Positions 1-9,906 of a DNA stretch of 64,000 nt are shown in pieces (the first letter of the stretch is position 1; every line of letters begins with the position of its first letter). Source of the stretch: Thermoplasmatota archaeon (GTDB lineage Archaea; Thermoplasmatota; Thermoplasmata; Thermoplasmatales; GCA-001856825); contig JAMCUN010000019.1 in assembly GCA_023381415.1 (NCBI GenBank), forward strand, positions 38,039 to 102,038. Reading direction: 5' to 3'. The notes under the pieces were generated by a model. It saw only the letters and a program-made list of their open reading frames with translations, made no database searches and was not told the DNA's origin. The translations under genes were made by a program, and so were the position numbers.

Positions 1-1
1 G

Positions 2-550
2 GACCTCCATGGAGGGGTGCTGGGAGGATCAATAATGTCCGGGAAATTCAGGGTAGGGGACGAGATAGAGATATCACCAGGAATCGCTGTCACGAAGGGA
101 GGGAAGAAAAGCTGGCCGCCGATACAGACAAGGATATCATCCATAATTTCTGGCAACATCATGCTGAACGAGAAGGGGCCCGGAGGACTTGTAGGAATAG
201 GGACAGACCTGGACCCATTCCTCACAAAAGGGGATAGCCTCGTCGGAATGGTCGTTGGCCTCAGGGGAACACTCCCGAAGCCAGTGTTCAAGATCTCCCT
301 GAAGACAAACATACTTACAAAAGTCGTTGGGAGCTCTGAAGAGCTTAAGGTAGACAGGATCATCAAGGGAGAGACTCTGCTGCTGAATGTTGCGACGGCA
401 GTGACTGTTGCGGCAGTCACCCAGGCGAAGGGGGATACCATGGACGCAGACCTCAGGTACCCGATCATAGCCCTTCCCGGACAGAACGTGGCCATCAGCA
501 GGAAGATCCAGAACAGATGGAGACTGATTGGAAGCGGGACAGTGAACTGA
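2..550 (+). CDS. eif2g: Translation initiation factor aIF2 subunit gamma, C-terminal part (5' truncated by window edge)
   Basis: Frame open to the window edge (DLHGGVLGGSIMSGKFRVGDEIEISPG...), characteristic aIF2-gamma domain II/III sequence; ends TGA at 550. Confidence 0.9.
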   Translation, partial: DLHGGVLGGSIMSGKFRVGDEIEISPGIAVTKGGKKSWPPIQTRISSIISGNIMLNEKGPGGLVGIGTDLDPFLTKGDSLVGMVVGLRGTLPKPVFKISLKTNILTKVVGSSEELKVDRIIKGETLLLNVATAVTVAAVTQAKGDTMDADLRYPIIALPGQNVAISRKIQNRWRLIGSGTVN

Positions 551-567
551 CTTCATTTCCCCTACAT

Positions 568-1194
568 TCAGATGTTCATCCTGCATTTTTTTCTGATTGG
601 ACAGGATTCACACTTCGGAACTTTCTTGCAGAACATCTTGCAGTGCTCGTCTATCAGCCCGTGAAGCTCCATCAGCTGCTCCTGGTTGAATATGCCTATC
701 AGCTTCCCCCTTATCTCCTCGTAGTCCCTCCCCGAATATGAGGTCCCAAAGTACCTGTTGAGAAGCCTGATCGTATATGAATCCACTGGGATAGTATGCT
801 GGTGGAACGCGTAAAGTGCTATGCTGTCTGCTGTCTCCCTTCCTACCCCATCCAGTTCCAAGAGTTCCCATCTAGTGTCAATAGGGAGGGAAAGATTCTC
901 TATTTTGGAGACGTAATAATTCAACACCCCCTTCAGGAACCTCTCCTTCTGCCTGTAGAAGCCTGCCGACCTTATCTTTTCCCCTAGATCCTGACAGCTG
1001 AGTATGTCAGATGCCTTCTTTCCCTTCAGCCTTGCGATCGCCTTCTCAACATTCTTCCAGCTTGTGTTCTGCGCGAGGATTGCCCCCTCCATGACCTCCT
1101 GTGGAGAGTCCGCAGGCCACCAGTACTGGAATCCATAGACATCTGTAAGGTCCCTCTGGAGGGATACAAGTGAAGACTGAGGGATGAATGGCAC
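568..1194 (-). CDS. Endonuclease III-related HhH-GPD DNA glycosylase (COG2231-like) with C-terminal 4Fe-4S Cys motif
   Basis: QNTSWKNVEKAI, LDGVGRETADSIALYAF (HhH), and C-x6-C-x2-C-x5-C (CKKVPKCESCPIRKKC). Confidence 0.85.
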   Translation of the reverse strand: MPFIPQSSLVSLQRDLTDVYGFQYWWPADSPQEVMEGAILAQNTSWKNVEKAIARLKGKKASDILSCQDLGEKIRSAGFYRQKERFLKGVLNYYVSKIENLSLPIDTRWELLELDGVGRETADSIALYAFHQHTIPVDSYTIRLLNRYFGTSYSGRDYEEIRGKLIGIFNQEQLMELHGLIDEHCKMFCKKVPKCESCPIRKKCRMNI

Positions 1195-1267
1195 TGCCGA
1201 TGATCAGGAATGCGAATATATCTGTTGCCGAAATCAATCCTTTAAACTGACCTTGGAGATGAGGGTG

Positions 1268-2338
1268 TTACTGTTTCTTCTGTACTGTTATCTTCCCCTC
1301 TCTTAAATCCTGCTTTCCCTTCCTTATGCTTTCAATGAGCCTAGGAACGATGTCGTAGGCGTCACCTATAAGGGCAACGTCAGAATACTTTATGATGGGA
1401 GCGGCTGCATCCTTGTTTATAGAGATTATGTAGTCTGACGATTTCATTCCAGCCACGTGCTGTATGGCTCCTGAAACCCCGACAGCAACGTACAGTTTGG
1501 GATGTACTGTCTTTCCAGTCTGTCCTACCTGCCTGTCCCTGGTTATCCAGCCTGCGTCAACAGTCGGCCTAGATGCTGCCACTATGCCCCCCAGCTCCTT
1601 TGCCAGCTCCTCAAGCATCTTGAATCCCTCCTTCTTCCCGAGACCCATACCACCGCACACCACCACATCAGCTGTAGTGATATCCACTTCTTCCCTTGTG
1701 ACAACCTGGAGGAGCTTCGTTGTGACGTCCTCTTCCCTCACATTGCTCTCTACCCTCTCTATCTCCCCCTTTCTTCCGATCACCCTGTCGACCGGCTTGA
1801 ATATCCCGGGTCTTGCACTTGCCATCTGCGGCCTGTGCTTGCTGCAAAGTATGTTTGCCAGAATCGCCCCTCCGAAGGCGGGCCTCCTGGCCTCAAGGAG
1901 CCTCTTTGTCGGGTCTATGTCTATCTCAGTGCAGTCTGCTGTTATGCCAGTGTTTACCCTTACCGCTATCCTTGATGCGAGGTCCCTCCCGTTGTGCGTC
2001 GCCCCTATTACGAAGTAGTTTGGTTTCTTTTCTGCAATCAGAGATGCTATCATGTCCGCATACGGCCTGGTCCTGTAATGCCTGTAGACCTGGTTCTTGG
2101 CAAATATGACCTTATCGACCCCGTATTCTATGGCCTCCTGGGCCATCTTCTCCCCCGACTCATCCGCGAGGAGGATACCCACAAGCTTCTCGTTGTACTT
2201 GTCCGCAAGCCTCCTTCCTATCCCTGCCATCTCCAGCGAGATCCTTGAAAGCTCCCCGTCATTCTGTTCAAGCCATATCCAGAGGTCCTTGTAAGCTTCA
2301 ACGTTTGAGGGGGGAGTCGCGCACTTGTTCTTTATCAT
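1268..2338 (-). CDS. etfA: Electron transfer flavoprotein subunit alpha (FixB/EtfA)
   Basis: C-terminal FAD-binding region VGVSGAIQHVAGMKSSDYIISINKDAAAPI; overlaps etfB. Confidence 0.93.
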   Translation of the reverse strand: MIKNKCATPPSNVEAYKDLWIWLEQNDGELSRISLEMAGIGRRLADKYNEKLVGILLADESGEKMAQEAIEYGVDKVIFAKNQVYRHYRTRPYADMIASLIAEKKPNYFVIGATHNGRDLASRIAVRVNTGITADCTEIDIDPTKRLLEARRPAFGGAILANILCSKHRPQMASARPGIFKPVDRVIGRKGEIERVESNVREEDVTTKLLQVVTREEVDITTADVVVCGGMGLGKKEGFKMLEELAKELGGIVAASRPTVDAGWITRDRQVGQTGKTVHPKLYVAVGVSGAIQHVAGMKSSDYIISINKDAAAPIIKYSDVALIGDAYDIVPRLIESIRKGKQDLREGKITVQKKQ

Positions 2339-3117
2339 TTCACTACCCCCTTCTCTATGAGCACCGATACCAATTTTTCCATATCCTCAACACCGAGCTT
2401 CGACGGGTTCTTCACCGGATCTGGAACAGTCTTCATGTCCTTCACTATCGTTGGTGATCCCTTAAGCCCTATGCAGGCCGGGTCAAGCTGCAGCTCCTTG
2501 TTTGTCACTACCCTGACACCCTTCTTGTATGCTGCTATCTTCCTCTTAAGCGTCGGGTTCCTCGGTTCGTTCGCGTTCAGCGTTATTGTTATCACTGCAG
2601 GCTTCCCTATCTTTATCGTTTCCTCCGCCCCCTCTATGTCCCTCGTAACCACGAAGAACCCGTCCTCGTACTCCACTTTATGGACGTAAGTTGCCTGCTC
2701 GCATCCAAGGAACTCAGCAATGCCAGGGCCGACATGCCCTGTTGATGAGTCTGTAGTCTCCTCCCCGCAGAATATAACGTCGAATCCCCCTAGGTAGTCT
2801 GCAACAGATGCCAGTGTGAACGCAGTTGGCCAGGTATCTGCCCCAGCGAACACCCTGTCTGTTACCAGGATTCCGTTGTCCACCCCCATGCCCATCAACT
2901 GAAGCAGCGCTGTATCTGCCATAGGAGGGCCCATTGTTATTGCTGTGATCTCCCCTCCATACTTGTCCTTCAGCTGAACGGCTGCTTCGGTCGCATTCAC
3001 GTCCGGAGGGTTGACAACATTCCTCGCCATGCTCCTGTTGAGAGTCTTGGTTACTGGATCAATGCTGATGTCCTGACTGTCAGGGACCTGCTTTATCATA
3101 ACAGCTATCTTCAACAT
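2335..3117 (-). CDS. etfB: Electron transfer flavoprotein subunit beta (FixA/EtfB)
   Basis: MLKIAVMIKQVPDSQ..., FCGEETTDSSTGHVGPGIAEFLG signature. Confidence 0.93.
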   Translation of the reverse strand: MLKIAVMIKQVPDSQDISIDPVTKTLNRSMARNVVNPPDVNATEAAVQLKDKYGGEITAITMGPPMADTALLQLMGMGVDNGILVTDRVFAGADTWPTAFTLASVADYLGGFDVIFCGEETTDSSTGHVGPGIAEFLGCEQATYVHKVEYEDGFFVVTRDIEGAEETIKIGKPAVITITLNANEPRNPTLKRKIAAYKKGVRVVTNKELQLDPACIGLKGSPTIVKDMKTVPDPVKNPSKLGVEDMEKLVSVLIEKGVVK

Positions 3118-3123
3118 TTTTAA

Positions 3124-3402
3124 TCACCCGTACTTGTAGATGACACCCTTGCCGGCCTTGGGGAATGTCCACTTAACCGATCCCTGATCACACGCCACGG
3201 AGCAGGTTCCGCATTCCACGCAGTCCTCGTACTGGAAATTTAGCTTTCCGTCCTGCAAAGTGTAACACTGGGCAGGGCACGCCATGACGCAGAAATGATG
3301 CGGGCACTTCTCGCATATCCTTTCGTCCACCGTTATGTGCGCGTACGACTTGTCCACGTCGTACTTGGTCTTCCCCAGTCTCTCCTTTATGTCCACGATC
3401 AC
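3124..3402 (-). CDS. fixX: Ferredoxin-like protein FixX
   Basis: CPHHFCVMACPAQCY and CVECGTCSVAC cysteine motifs; adjacent to FixC and ETF. Confidence 0.9.
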   Translation of the reverse strand: MIVDIKERLGKTKYDVDKSYAHITVDERICEKCPHHFCVMACPAQCYTLQDGKLNFQYEDCVECGTCSVACDQGSVKWTFPKAGKGVIYKYG

Positions 3403-4691
3403 ATCCTCCTGTAAATGTAATAGAAATCAGTTGCTGTCTTCAGCTTGCTCAGGTTAAGGTCCGCAGCGCACGAGCTCAGGATGTCCCTCACCTTCTTCTT
3501 TGGCTGCCCCCTCTCCCAGAGCATCTCCAGCAGGATGCTCTCGAGCATCTTCGGGTACACTGTATACATATTCTTGTTGTTCGTTACCTTCCTGATATCC
3601 TTGAACGTCTTCAGGTCCTTCAGCACGTAGCTTCCTTCCAGCTTCTGTTTGTATAATGCAAGGAAGTTCTCGGAGAAATCATTCCTTCCCTTGGCCTCTA
3701 CCGCCGTCTCTCCTGCCAGTATGCCTGAGAGGAAAGCGTAGTTCATGCCCTGCAGAACGAGGCCGTTGCTGAACCCGAACCCTGCGGCATCCCCCACTAT
3801 CATGTACCCGTCCCCGTACAGTTTTGGAATCATTTCAAGGCCGCCCTCCGGGATCATGTGCGCTCCGTACTCTGCCACCGTCCCTCCTTCTATGAGCGGT
3901 GCTATTGACGGGTGCTCCTTGAACTGCTCTATTATGTCGTAGGTGTGCGTCACCCCGTTTGCCCTCAACTGTTCCATAGGTGATACTATTCCGAGGGAAA
4001 TGCTGTCCTTGTTCGTGTAGAAGAAGGCACCGACGTTCAGTTCCTTGAGATTTCCCATGATGTATTCCGAAGCCATACCAGAAGTGGATGTGAGGTTGAA
4101 CCTGTCCTCTATCTTCTGGGGGCTCATCTTGATTATCTCCTTCACGCCTACGGATACCTCCCAGTCCTGCAGCGGTTCCCTCAGCCCTGCCTCTATCGCC
4201 AGCCTCGGGTTGATCCCCTCTGCAAGGATCACAACGCTTGCAGTGATCGTATCACCTGATTCCACCACTCCGACGATCTTTCCATCCTTCTTTGCGAGTG
4301 ATTCTACTGTTATGCCTGGTATTACCATAGCCCCAGCCTCTTTCGCTTTCTTGGCAAGCCATGGGTCAAATTTTGAACGCAAAACTGTATACCCCACCTT
4401 GTTCTCTTCGAAAATTTTTGTCTTGAAATCTATGATTATTGACGAGTCATCAGTCAGGAACCCTATCTTCTTGTTCTGAATGTATCGCTCGAGTGGAGCC
4501 TCGCTCTGCCATTTCGGCAGTATCCTGGCTAGGTCGTTCCCCCACAGGACACCTCCAGAAAGATTCTTAGCACCAGGCGGGTCTGACCTGTCGACCAGCA
4601 GTACGCTGAGCCCCTTACTTGCCATCGTGATTGCCGCTGCCGAGCCAGCGTTACCTGCACCAACAACTATAGCGTCATAATCTGGCATCAT
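3399..4691 (-). CDS. fixC: FixC-type ETF:quinone oxidoreductase flavoprotein
   Basis: N-terminal GxGxxG (VVGAGNAGSAAAITMASKG), GDAAGFGFSNGLVLQGMNYA; operon with fixX/etfBA. Confidence 0.9.
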   Translation of the reverse strand: MMPDYDAIVVGAGNAGSAAAITMASKGLSVLLVDRSDPPGAKNLSGGVLWGNDLARILPKWQSEAPLERYIQNKKIGFLTDDSSIIIDFKTKIFEENKVGYTVLRSKFDPWLAKKAKEAGAMVIPGITVESLAKKDGKIVGVVESGDTITASVVILAEGINPRLAIEAGLREPLQDWEVSVGVKEIIKMSPQKIEDRFNLTSTSGMASEYIMGNLKELNVGAFFYTNKDSISLGIVSPMEQLRANGVTHTYDIIEQFKEHPSIAPLIEGGTVAEYGAHMIPEGGLEMIPKLYGDGYMIVGDAAGFGFSNGLVLQGMNYAFLSGILAGETAVEAKGRNDFSENFLALYKQKLEGSYVLKDLKTFKDIRKVTNNKNMYTVYPKMLESILLEMLWERGQPKKKVRDILSSCAADLNLSKLKTATDFYYIYRRM

Positions 4692-4822
4692 TTCCGAAGC
4701 CGTTCAAATCTATTTACGTTTTCTATGATTTCAGTGCAATAAACTTTGATATTTTCTCCGCAAATTCCTTCCCTTTCCCTTTGAAAAATAATTATAAGGT
4801 TGTAATCATGATGAGTGAAAGC

Positions 4823-4897
4823 GCCACCGTAGCACAGCCTGGTACGTGCGCGTGCTTGGTAAGCACGAGGTCACGGGTTCAAATCCCGTCGGTGGCT
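4823..4897 (+). tRNA. tRNA-Thr (anticodon GGT)
   Basis: Acceptor gccaccg/cggtggc, anticodon arm cgtgc-ttggtaa-gcacg, T-arm acggg-ttcaaat-cccgt; A/T-rich TATA-like aattataagg about 30 nt upstream. Confidence 0.95.
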
Positions 4898-5002
4898 TCC
4901 TGAGTAGTCCAATCCACTTACCCCGTTTTCAAGCCCCCTTCAGGGGAGATAATCTGGCAAAAGTTCACAACAGAGCTATATATTGAATTCGTTTTTGATC
5001 GC

Positions 5003-5461
5003 ATGCCTTTGAAAGTAGGTGACAGGGCTCCTGACTTTTCGGGAGTCACGGATAGCGGGGAGAACATCAAATTAAGCGAGAAATTAAAGGACGGGCCTGT
5101 TGTCCTGTACTTCTATCCAAAGGACGAGACTCCAGGGTGCACTGCCGAGGCGTGCTCCTTCAGGGACAACTGGGAAAACATCAAAAAACTAGGTGCAACT
5201 GTTATAGGCGTAAGTTCTGATTCTGTTGAGTCCCACAAGAAATTCAAGGAAAACAGAAATTTGCCGTTCACGCTGATTGCAGACGAGAAGAAGGAGATCA
5301 GGAAAGCATACGGCGCCACAGGTGCACTGATTCCTCCACGCATCACATTCGTGATTGACAGGGATGGGATCATAAGGGAGGTCTATAACTCCCAACTGAA
5401 TGCCACCAGTCACGTGGAAGTTGCAATAAAGTCACTCAGTTCTATTCGACCGGGTGAATAG
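5003..5461 (+). CDS. bcp: Peroxiredoxin (Bcp/PrxQ type)
   Basis: YFYPKDETPGCTAEACSFRDNW peroxidatic Cys motif. Confidence 0.93.
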   Translation: MPLKVGDRAPDFSGVTDSGENIKLSEKLKDGPVVLYFYPKDETPGCTAEACSFRDNWENIKKLGATVIGVSSDSVESHKKFKENRNLPFTLIADEKKEIRKAYGATGALIPPRITFVIDRDGIIREVYNSQLNATSHVEVAIKSLSSIRPGE

Positions 5462-5478
5462 ACAACAGAAGGATGGAG

Positions 5479-6252
5479 TCAGAATAGCGGGACGTGCGCC
5501 TTCCCTTTCTGGATCTCCTTCCCCTTCGCACTGTTCTCCAGCTTGTTAAGAAGCTCAGCAGCCTGCTCTTTCTTTCCTGACCTGTCAGAAGCAGGATCGC
5601 TCAGATACATCCTGGCTTTCTCGAGGTGCATCTCCATCTCCTTGTAGTTCTTCGTGGAATAGAACAGGTTAGCTAGCGCAAGTTCAGCTCTCGCATCATC
5701 TATGATATCGTCGGGAGTCCTATCCTCTCCCTGCTGATCATTAATGCTGCTTCCAGAGGTGGAAGATGAGCTGGGCCCGTACCCTCTGCCAACCCCTCTA
5801 GCATAAGCAGTGGTCGCAAAGCTGGTGGCTACAAGGCTCACGAGGAAAACCCCGAAGAGTGATATCAGGAAATAGGTGTAGGAAAGCTTCCCCGTGAAGT
5901 ACGCGATGTAGGCCGCCACATATCCTCCTAACATTATCAGAGGACCGAGGTACTTTATTGAGGAGGGAAGTTGTAACATCGGGGGAGCAGTCGGGTTGTT
6001 GATGTAGTAAGATATGAGGTTTATGAGTTTATCTGTCTTCCTTCCCTTCTTGCAATTTGGATCGTGGAGAATTGAGTACGCATCGTTCAGTAGTTGCTTT
6101 GACTTTTCCGCAACTCCAGAAAGTCTGTACAGCTGTGAAAGCTCGAACTCCGTCTGACCGATCTTGTAATCGTTACGTCCGTCTCTATTTGTCTCCTTCT
6201 CTCTTTCCAGCAGTTTCTCAAGCTGGGAAATCCGTCGTTCAACCGCAGTCAT
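5479..6252 (-). CDS. Hypothetical membrane protein with helical/TPR-like flanks
   Basis: Two hydrophobic segments flanked by charged helical repeats; long uninterrupted ORF. Confidence 0.6.
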   Translation of the reverse strand: MTAVERRISQLEKLLEREKETNRDGRNDYKIGQTEFELSQLYRLSGVAEKSKQLLNDAYSILHDPNCKKGRKTDKLINLISYYINNPTAPPMLQLPSSIKYLGPLIMLGGYVAAYIAYFTGKLSYTYFLISLFGVFLVSLVATSFATTAYARGVGRGYGPSSSSTSGSSINDQQGEDRTPDDIIDDARAELALANLFYSTKNYKEMEMHLEKARMYLSDPASDRSGKKEQAAELLNKLENSAKGKEIQKGKAHVPLF

Positions 6253-6563
6253 AGGTCATTTTCACCTCCGCAGGTACCCCTCCGGGAACTGCCAATCCGT
6301 TATCGCATCTGGACTTAAAAATTTAATGAAAGTAGTTTTCTTTAACAGGATGCAAACCTGTGGTGGAATGCGGCTTCCATTGCCTTGATCTGGGATAAGG
6401 TGATAGTTGATTACAGGCATCATTCACGCATTTCAGGTTCCCTGAGAGAGGGGAGAATGTCATCGGATCTGCCGGCATTGGGGTAAAGGGGGAAAGATTT
6501 GTGAGGGGGGACTATTGACTATTCATTGCCCGGAAATTTCCGCAATATTCTGCGTCTTTCCCA

Positions 6564-7799
6564 TCATCTTTTCATGAAATCTATGAATACCTCTGCGTCT
6601 CCAAACACATTTGACAGTTTTGCATACTCGTTAGGCATGTGCTCTGTCTCATCCAGCGTCCCCCAGACTATCGTGTCGTATCCCTGATTCCTGAAGAATG
6701 CTCCGCACGTCCCGCCTCCTATCCCAACGCTCCTAACTTCAATTCCCCTGAGTTTCTTTATGCTTTCCTTGAATTTCCTCACGAATTCCTCTCCGTCTGG
6801 TGTGTTCTTGGACGGCTCTGCCCTGTTCGCAAATTCAAGAAGAACGTCGGCTCCAGTCTCTTTCGTAAATTCGTCGCTTGTTCTCTTCACCTCGCCGAAA
6901 ACCTCATCCAGGCTGTATTTGGGAAGAATTCTCATGTCAAAATAGAAGCTTTCCTTTCCGGGGATTATGTTTACTGAAGTTGTGCCTGGTTCAACCTTGG
7001 TCGGTTCAAATGTGCTCGAAGGACCTATGAATAGAGGGTCCGTCGCATTGAACCTTGAGTGAAGTTTCTTGTCTAGCCTTGCCTCCAGTTCCCTTGCCAG
7101 TCTGTGCGCGTTCTTCCCTGCTTCTGGTGTCGAGGCATGGCACTGCTTCCCTATTACAGTTATCTTTAGCCACATCAGTCCCTTCTCTGCCACCTCTACT
7201 GAGCTGCCGTCTGGAGTTCCGAAGTCTGGTACTATGAACTTGTCGTTCTTTGTAAATTTTCTTTTCTTCAGGACGTAATCTATCCCATATGCGCTACCTG
7301 CTTCCTCATCAGAGACCAGAATCACTCCAATGTTGCTTTTCATCTCCGTTGGGTGATCCAGGAAATATCTAAACGCTATCAGCGAAGATATTCCTCCCTG
7401 CCCATTGTCGCATGTTCCTCTTCCGTATATTCTGTCTCCTTCTATTGTTGCCTTGAACGGAGGGTATTTCCAAAGGGTCAGGTCACCTTCACTGACTGTA
7501 TCCATGTGGGCAACAAACCAGACTGTCCTTTCCTTTCCTGTGTCAAACAGGAATAGGAGGTTTGGTCTCTTTATTCCTCCGGATTCGGCAACATACTCTT
7601 CAAATTTTATGTTCTTGCTCCACTTCAGAATCTCCTTCTTCAGGAATTCTGCTCTCTCCCCTTCCCCTCTTCCTCCTCCTGTTGGGTTCACTGCATTTAT
7701 AGCTATCATCTTTGAATACAGGTCGATAAAATAATCCCTGTCTGTCATTTGAATCCATTGCTGATTGAATGCAAACAGATAAGCTTTGATGAGCGACAT
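6564..7799 (-). CDS. M20-family metallopeptidase/deacylase (ArgE/DapE-like); start may be the internal ATG at about 7748
   Basis: FVAHMDTVSEGD, YGRGTCDNGQGG, VSDEEAGSAYG, GGGTCGAFFRNQG motifs. Confidence 0.9.
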   Translation of the reverse strand: MSLIKAYLFAFNQQWIQMTDRDYFIDLYSKMIAINAVNPTGGGRGEGERAEFLKKEILKWSKNIKFEEYVAESGGIKRPNLLFLFDTGKERTVWFVAHMDTVSEGDLTLWKYPPFKATIEGDRIYGRGTCDNGQGGISSLIAFRYFLDHPTEMKSNIGVILVSDEEAGSAYGIDYVLKKRKFTKNDKFIVPDFGTPDGSSVEVAEKGLMWLKITVIGKQCHASTPEAGKNAHRLARELEARLDKKLHSRFNATDPLFIGPSSTFEPTKVEPGTTSVNIIPGKESFYFDMRILPKYSLDEVFGEVKRTSDEFTKETGADVLLEFANRAEPSKNTPDGEEFVRKFKESIKKLRGIEVRSVGIGGGTCGAFFRNQGYDTIVWGTLDETEHMPNEYAKLSNVFGDAEVFIDFMKR

Positions 7800-7919
7800 T
7801 ATTCATCCTCCTCCCTGAAAATAATCAATTGAAGTTCCGGAATGAGAAATGAGGTTCACACCTGATTAATTATTACGTAATGAAAGACAAACCAAGTTAT
7901 ATTTCATGTCTTTCATTTT

Positions 7920-9677
7920 TTGGGGGGCCAAGAAATGCCAACTAAGAATCTAGAGAGGATTGTGATTTATCTCCTTCTATTTGCTATTGTTTTTGGAAGC
8001 AACGGGTTGAATATTTACGATGGACAGCAAGGAAACGCGATGCCTGTAGTCGGACTTCGAGGGAATTATGATGGGTCTGTCGTTGGAAGCCCACAGGCTT
8101 TATCTTTTAGTCCGGTTCAAGAAGGTCCTATGAACGTATTTCCCGGGCAGCTGGTAAACGAGTCATATTTCCTCGGCTCAACTAGTCCTTCAGCAGATTA
8201 CTATGAGGTCACTGTTACATTAAACGGTTCTTCTTATGAAACGTTGGATGCGTTTCCAACATATCTGACGTCACTAAATCCAGCGGGATACTATCTGTTA
8301 TTCTCATTTGTAATGCCAAATGATGAACCTGGCATGTGGTGGAACGTAGGGTATCAAATACTCCCTATTACTGTTAATTCACTCCCGATATCCAGACAGT
8401 CTACATTATCTATTATCGGTAGTCAAATATGGATGCAGTTTCGAACGGAATCGATGGCCGGCAATTACTTTATTGAAGGAAAAGCTAATTTTTCTTTTTC
8501 TTCTAACATAACTTCAATTCAATTATTTCCTACAAATCCAAGTGATGCCGTAATAGTGTCTACTCAAGTAAATTCTTGGAAGTTTGTTAATGACACCATC
8601 GAAGTAGATTTCTCTCTTTATGAGAATATCGGAAGCGAAAATGGTGAAACTACCCCACAGTCGTTAACCGTGTTAATCGACTATAACATTACATCAACTG
8701 AAACTGTAGTTGGTGGTGTAATAACATGTCCAGGTTTCAGCGTAACTCTAGTTCAGGGGAATGGAGCGTATATTATGGGAATAACACCAGGTCAAATTGC
8801 TCAGATCACTAACTCCCTTAACCAATCTCTTTCTATACCAATTTCAGAGCTCAACGCCGAAATCGTATCAATTAACGGCGGAATTGCAACTCTTCAGACA
8901 TCGTTTGGAACTATGTACACGAGGCTCAGTGAGATAAACGCAACTGTCACTGGTATTGAAGACGGTCAGGCCACTATAGTAACAAACGTAGGAACACTGC
9001 AGGTTTCATTGGCATCCCTAGTAACAGCCATCTCCTCCGTAAATGCTGGTCAGGCCGAGATATCAACAGACATAGGCACGATTTCCGCTTCCCTTAGTTC
9101 CCTTAACGCATCCTTTGAAGGTATGAACAAGTCAGATGCGATCATCAAAACTGATGTGGGTTCAATAGCTACTTCGCTAAGCTCAATCAATGCAACGGTC
9201 TGCTACATTCATCAGGGAATGGCTGAGATGAACACTTCCATTGGTGATGTGCAAGTTTCCCTGAGGTCGCTCAATTCCTCAATAGTGGAGGTCTCTGGTT
9301 ACACAGCTGAAATCATGACATATGCCGGAGAGCTGAATACATCCCTTAGTGAACTGAACGCAAGTATATTTTCTTCGAATGTAGGGATTCCCTGGCTTAA
9401 TGGAACATACACCGAGATTGAGACCTCTCTCGGAAACATAAGCGGAACAATAACGAACGTATCAAACGATACCGCATCTATAAGCACCGACCTCGGTGTC
9501 GTGAAGGCATCAGTAAACAGCATAAAATCATTTGATTCCCAGATGACAAGCGCCGATCCTCCTTCCCTCTTCGAGCTTGTGGTCATTGCTCTTCTGGGCG
9601 GGATCCTCGTTGTGTCGTCCCTTGCGATGCTCAGTTCTCGGAGCACACTCAAGATAATGGGAGACAAGGTTAAGTGA
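7920..9677 (+). CDS. Secreted/cell-surface stalk-like protein: signal peptide, beta-rich N domain, long degenerate coiled-coil repeats, C-terminal TM anchor
   Basis: N-terminal hydrophobic segment; repeated S-L-S-S/E-L/I-N-A units; C-terminal TM (LFELVVIALLGGILVVSSLAML). Confidence 0.75.
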   Translation: MGGQEMPTKNLERIVIYLLLFAIVFGSNGLNIYDGQQGNAMPVVGLRGNYDGSVVGSPQALSFSPVQEGPMNVFPGQLVNESYFLGSTSPSADYYEVTVTLNGSSYETLDAFPTYLTSLNPAGYYLLFSFVMPNDEPGMWWNVGYQILPITVNSLPISRQSTLSIIGSQIWMQFRTESMAGNYFIEGKANFSFSSNITSIQLFPTNPSDAVIVSTQVNSWKFVNDTIEVDFSLYENIGSENGETTPQSLTVLIDYNITSTETVVGGVITCPGFSVTLVQGNGAYIMGITPGQIAQITNSLNQSLSIPISELNAEIVSINGGIATLQTSFGTMYTRLSEINATVTGIEDGQATIVTNVGTLQVSLASLVTAISSVNAGQAEISTDIGTISASLSSLNASFEGMNKSDAIIKTDVGSIATSLSSINATVCYIHQGMAEMNTSIGDVQVSLRSLNSSIVEVSGYTAEIMTYAGELNTSLSELNASIFSSNVGIPWLNGTYTEIETSLGNISGTITNVSNDTASISTDLGVVKASVNSIKSFDSQMTSADPPSLFELVVIALLGGILVVSSLAMLSSRSTLKIMGDKVK

Positions 9678-9906
9678 CCTCTTCATTTCAGGGGGAGGTT
9701 TCACACCTCCAGATTATTTTTCTAGTTAAAATAAAGGGAGCGGGTCCGCACTGAACTGGTCGTTCCCATTCCTTCATATTTTGATATTCTTATATTTGAA
9801 TTACCTGCGGCAGTTAAGAATATTTAATATCATATAGACCATTAACAAATTTACCAATGAACGATGATGTGAAGTCATCTGGAAGTGGACAAAGGAGAGA
9901 AATGAA

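Noticed and set aside
1464-2018. 184-aa plus-strand ORF over etfA
   Set aside because: Antisense shadow of a clear EtfA gene; Ser/Pro/Thr-rich low-complexity composition.
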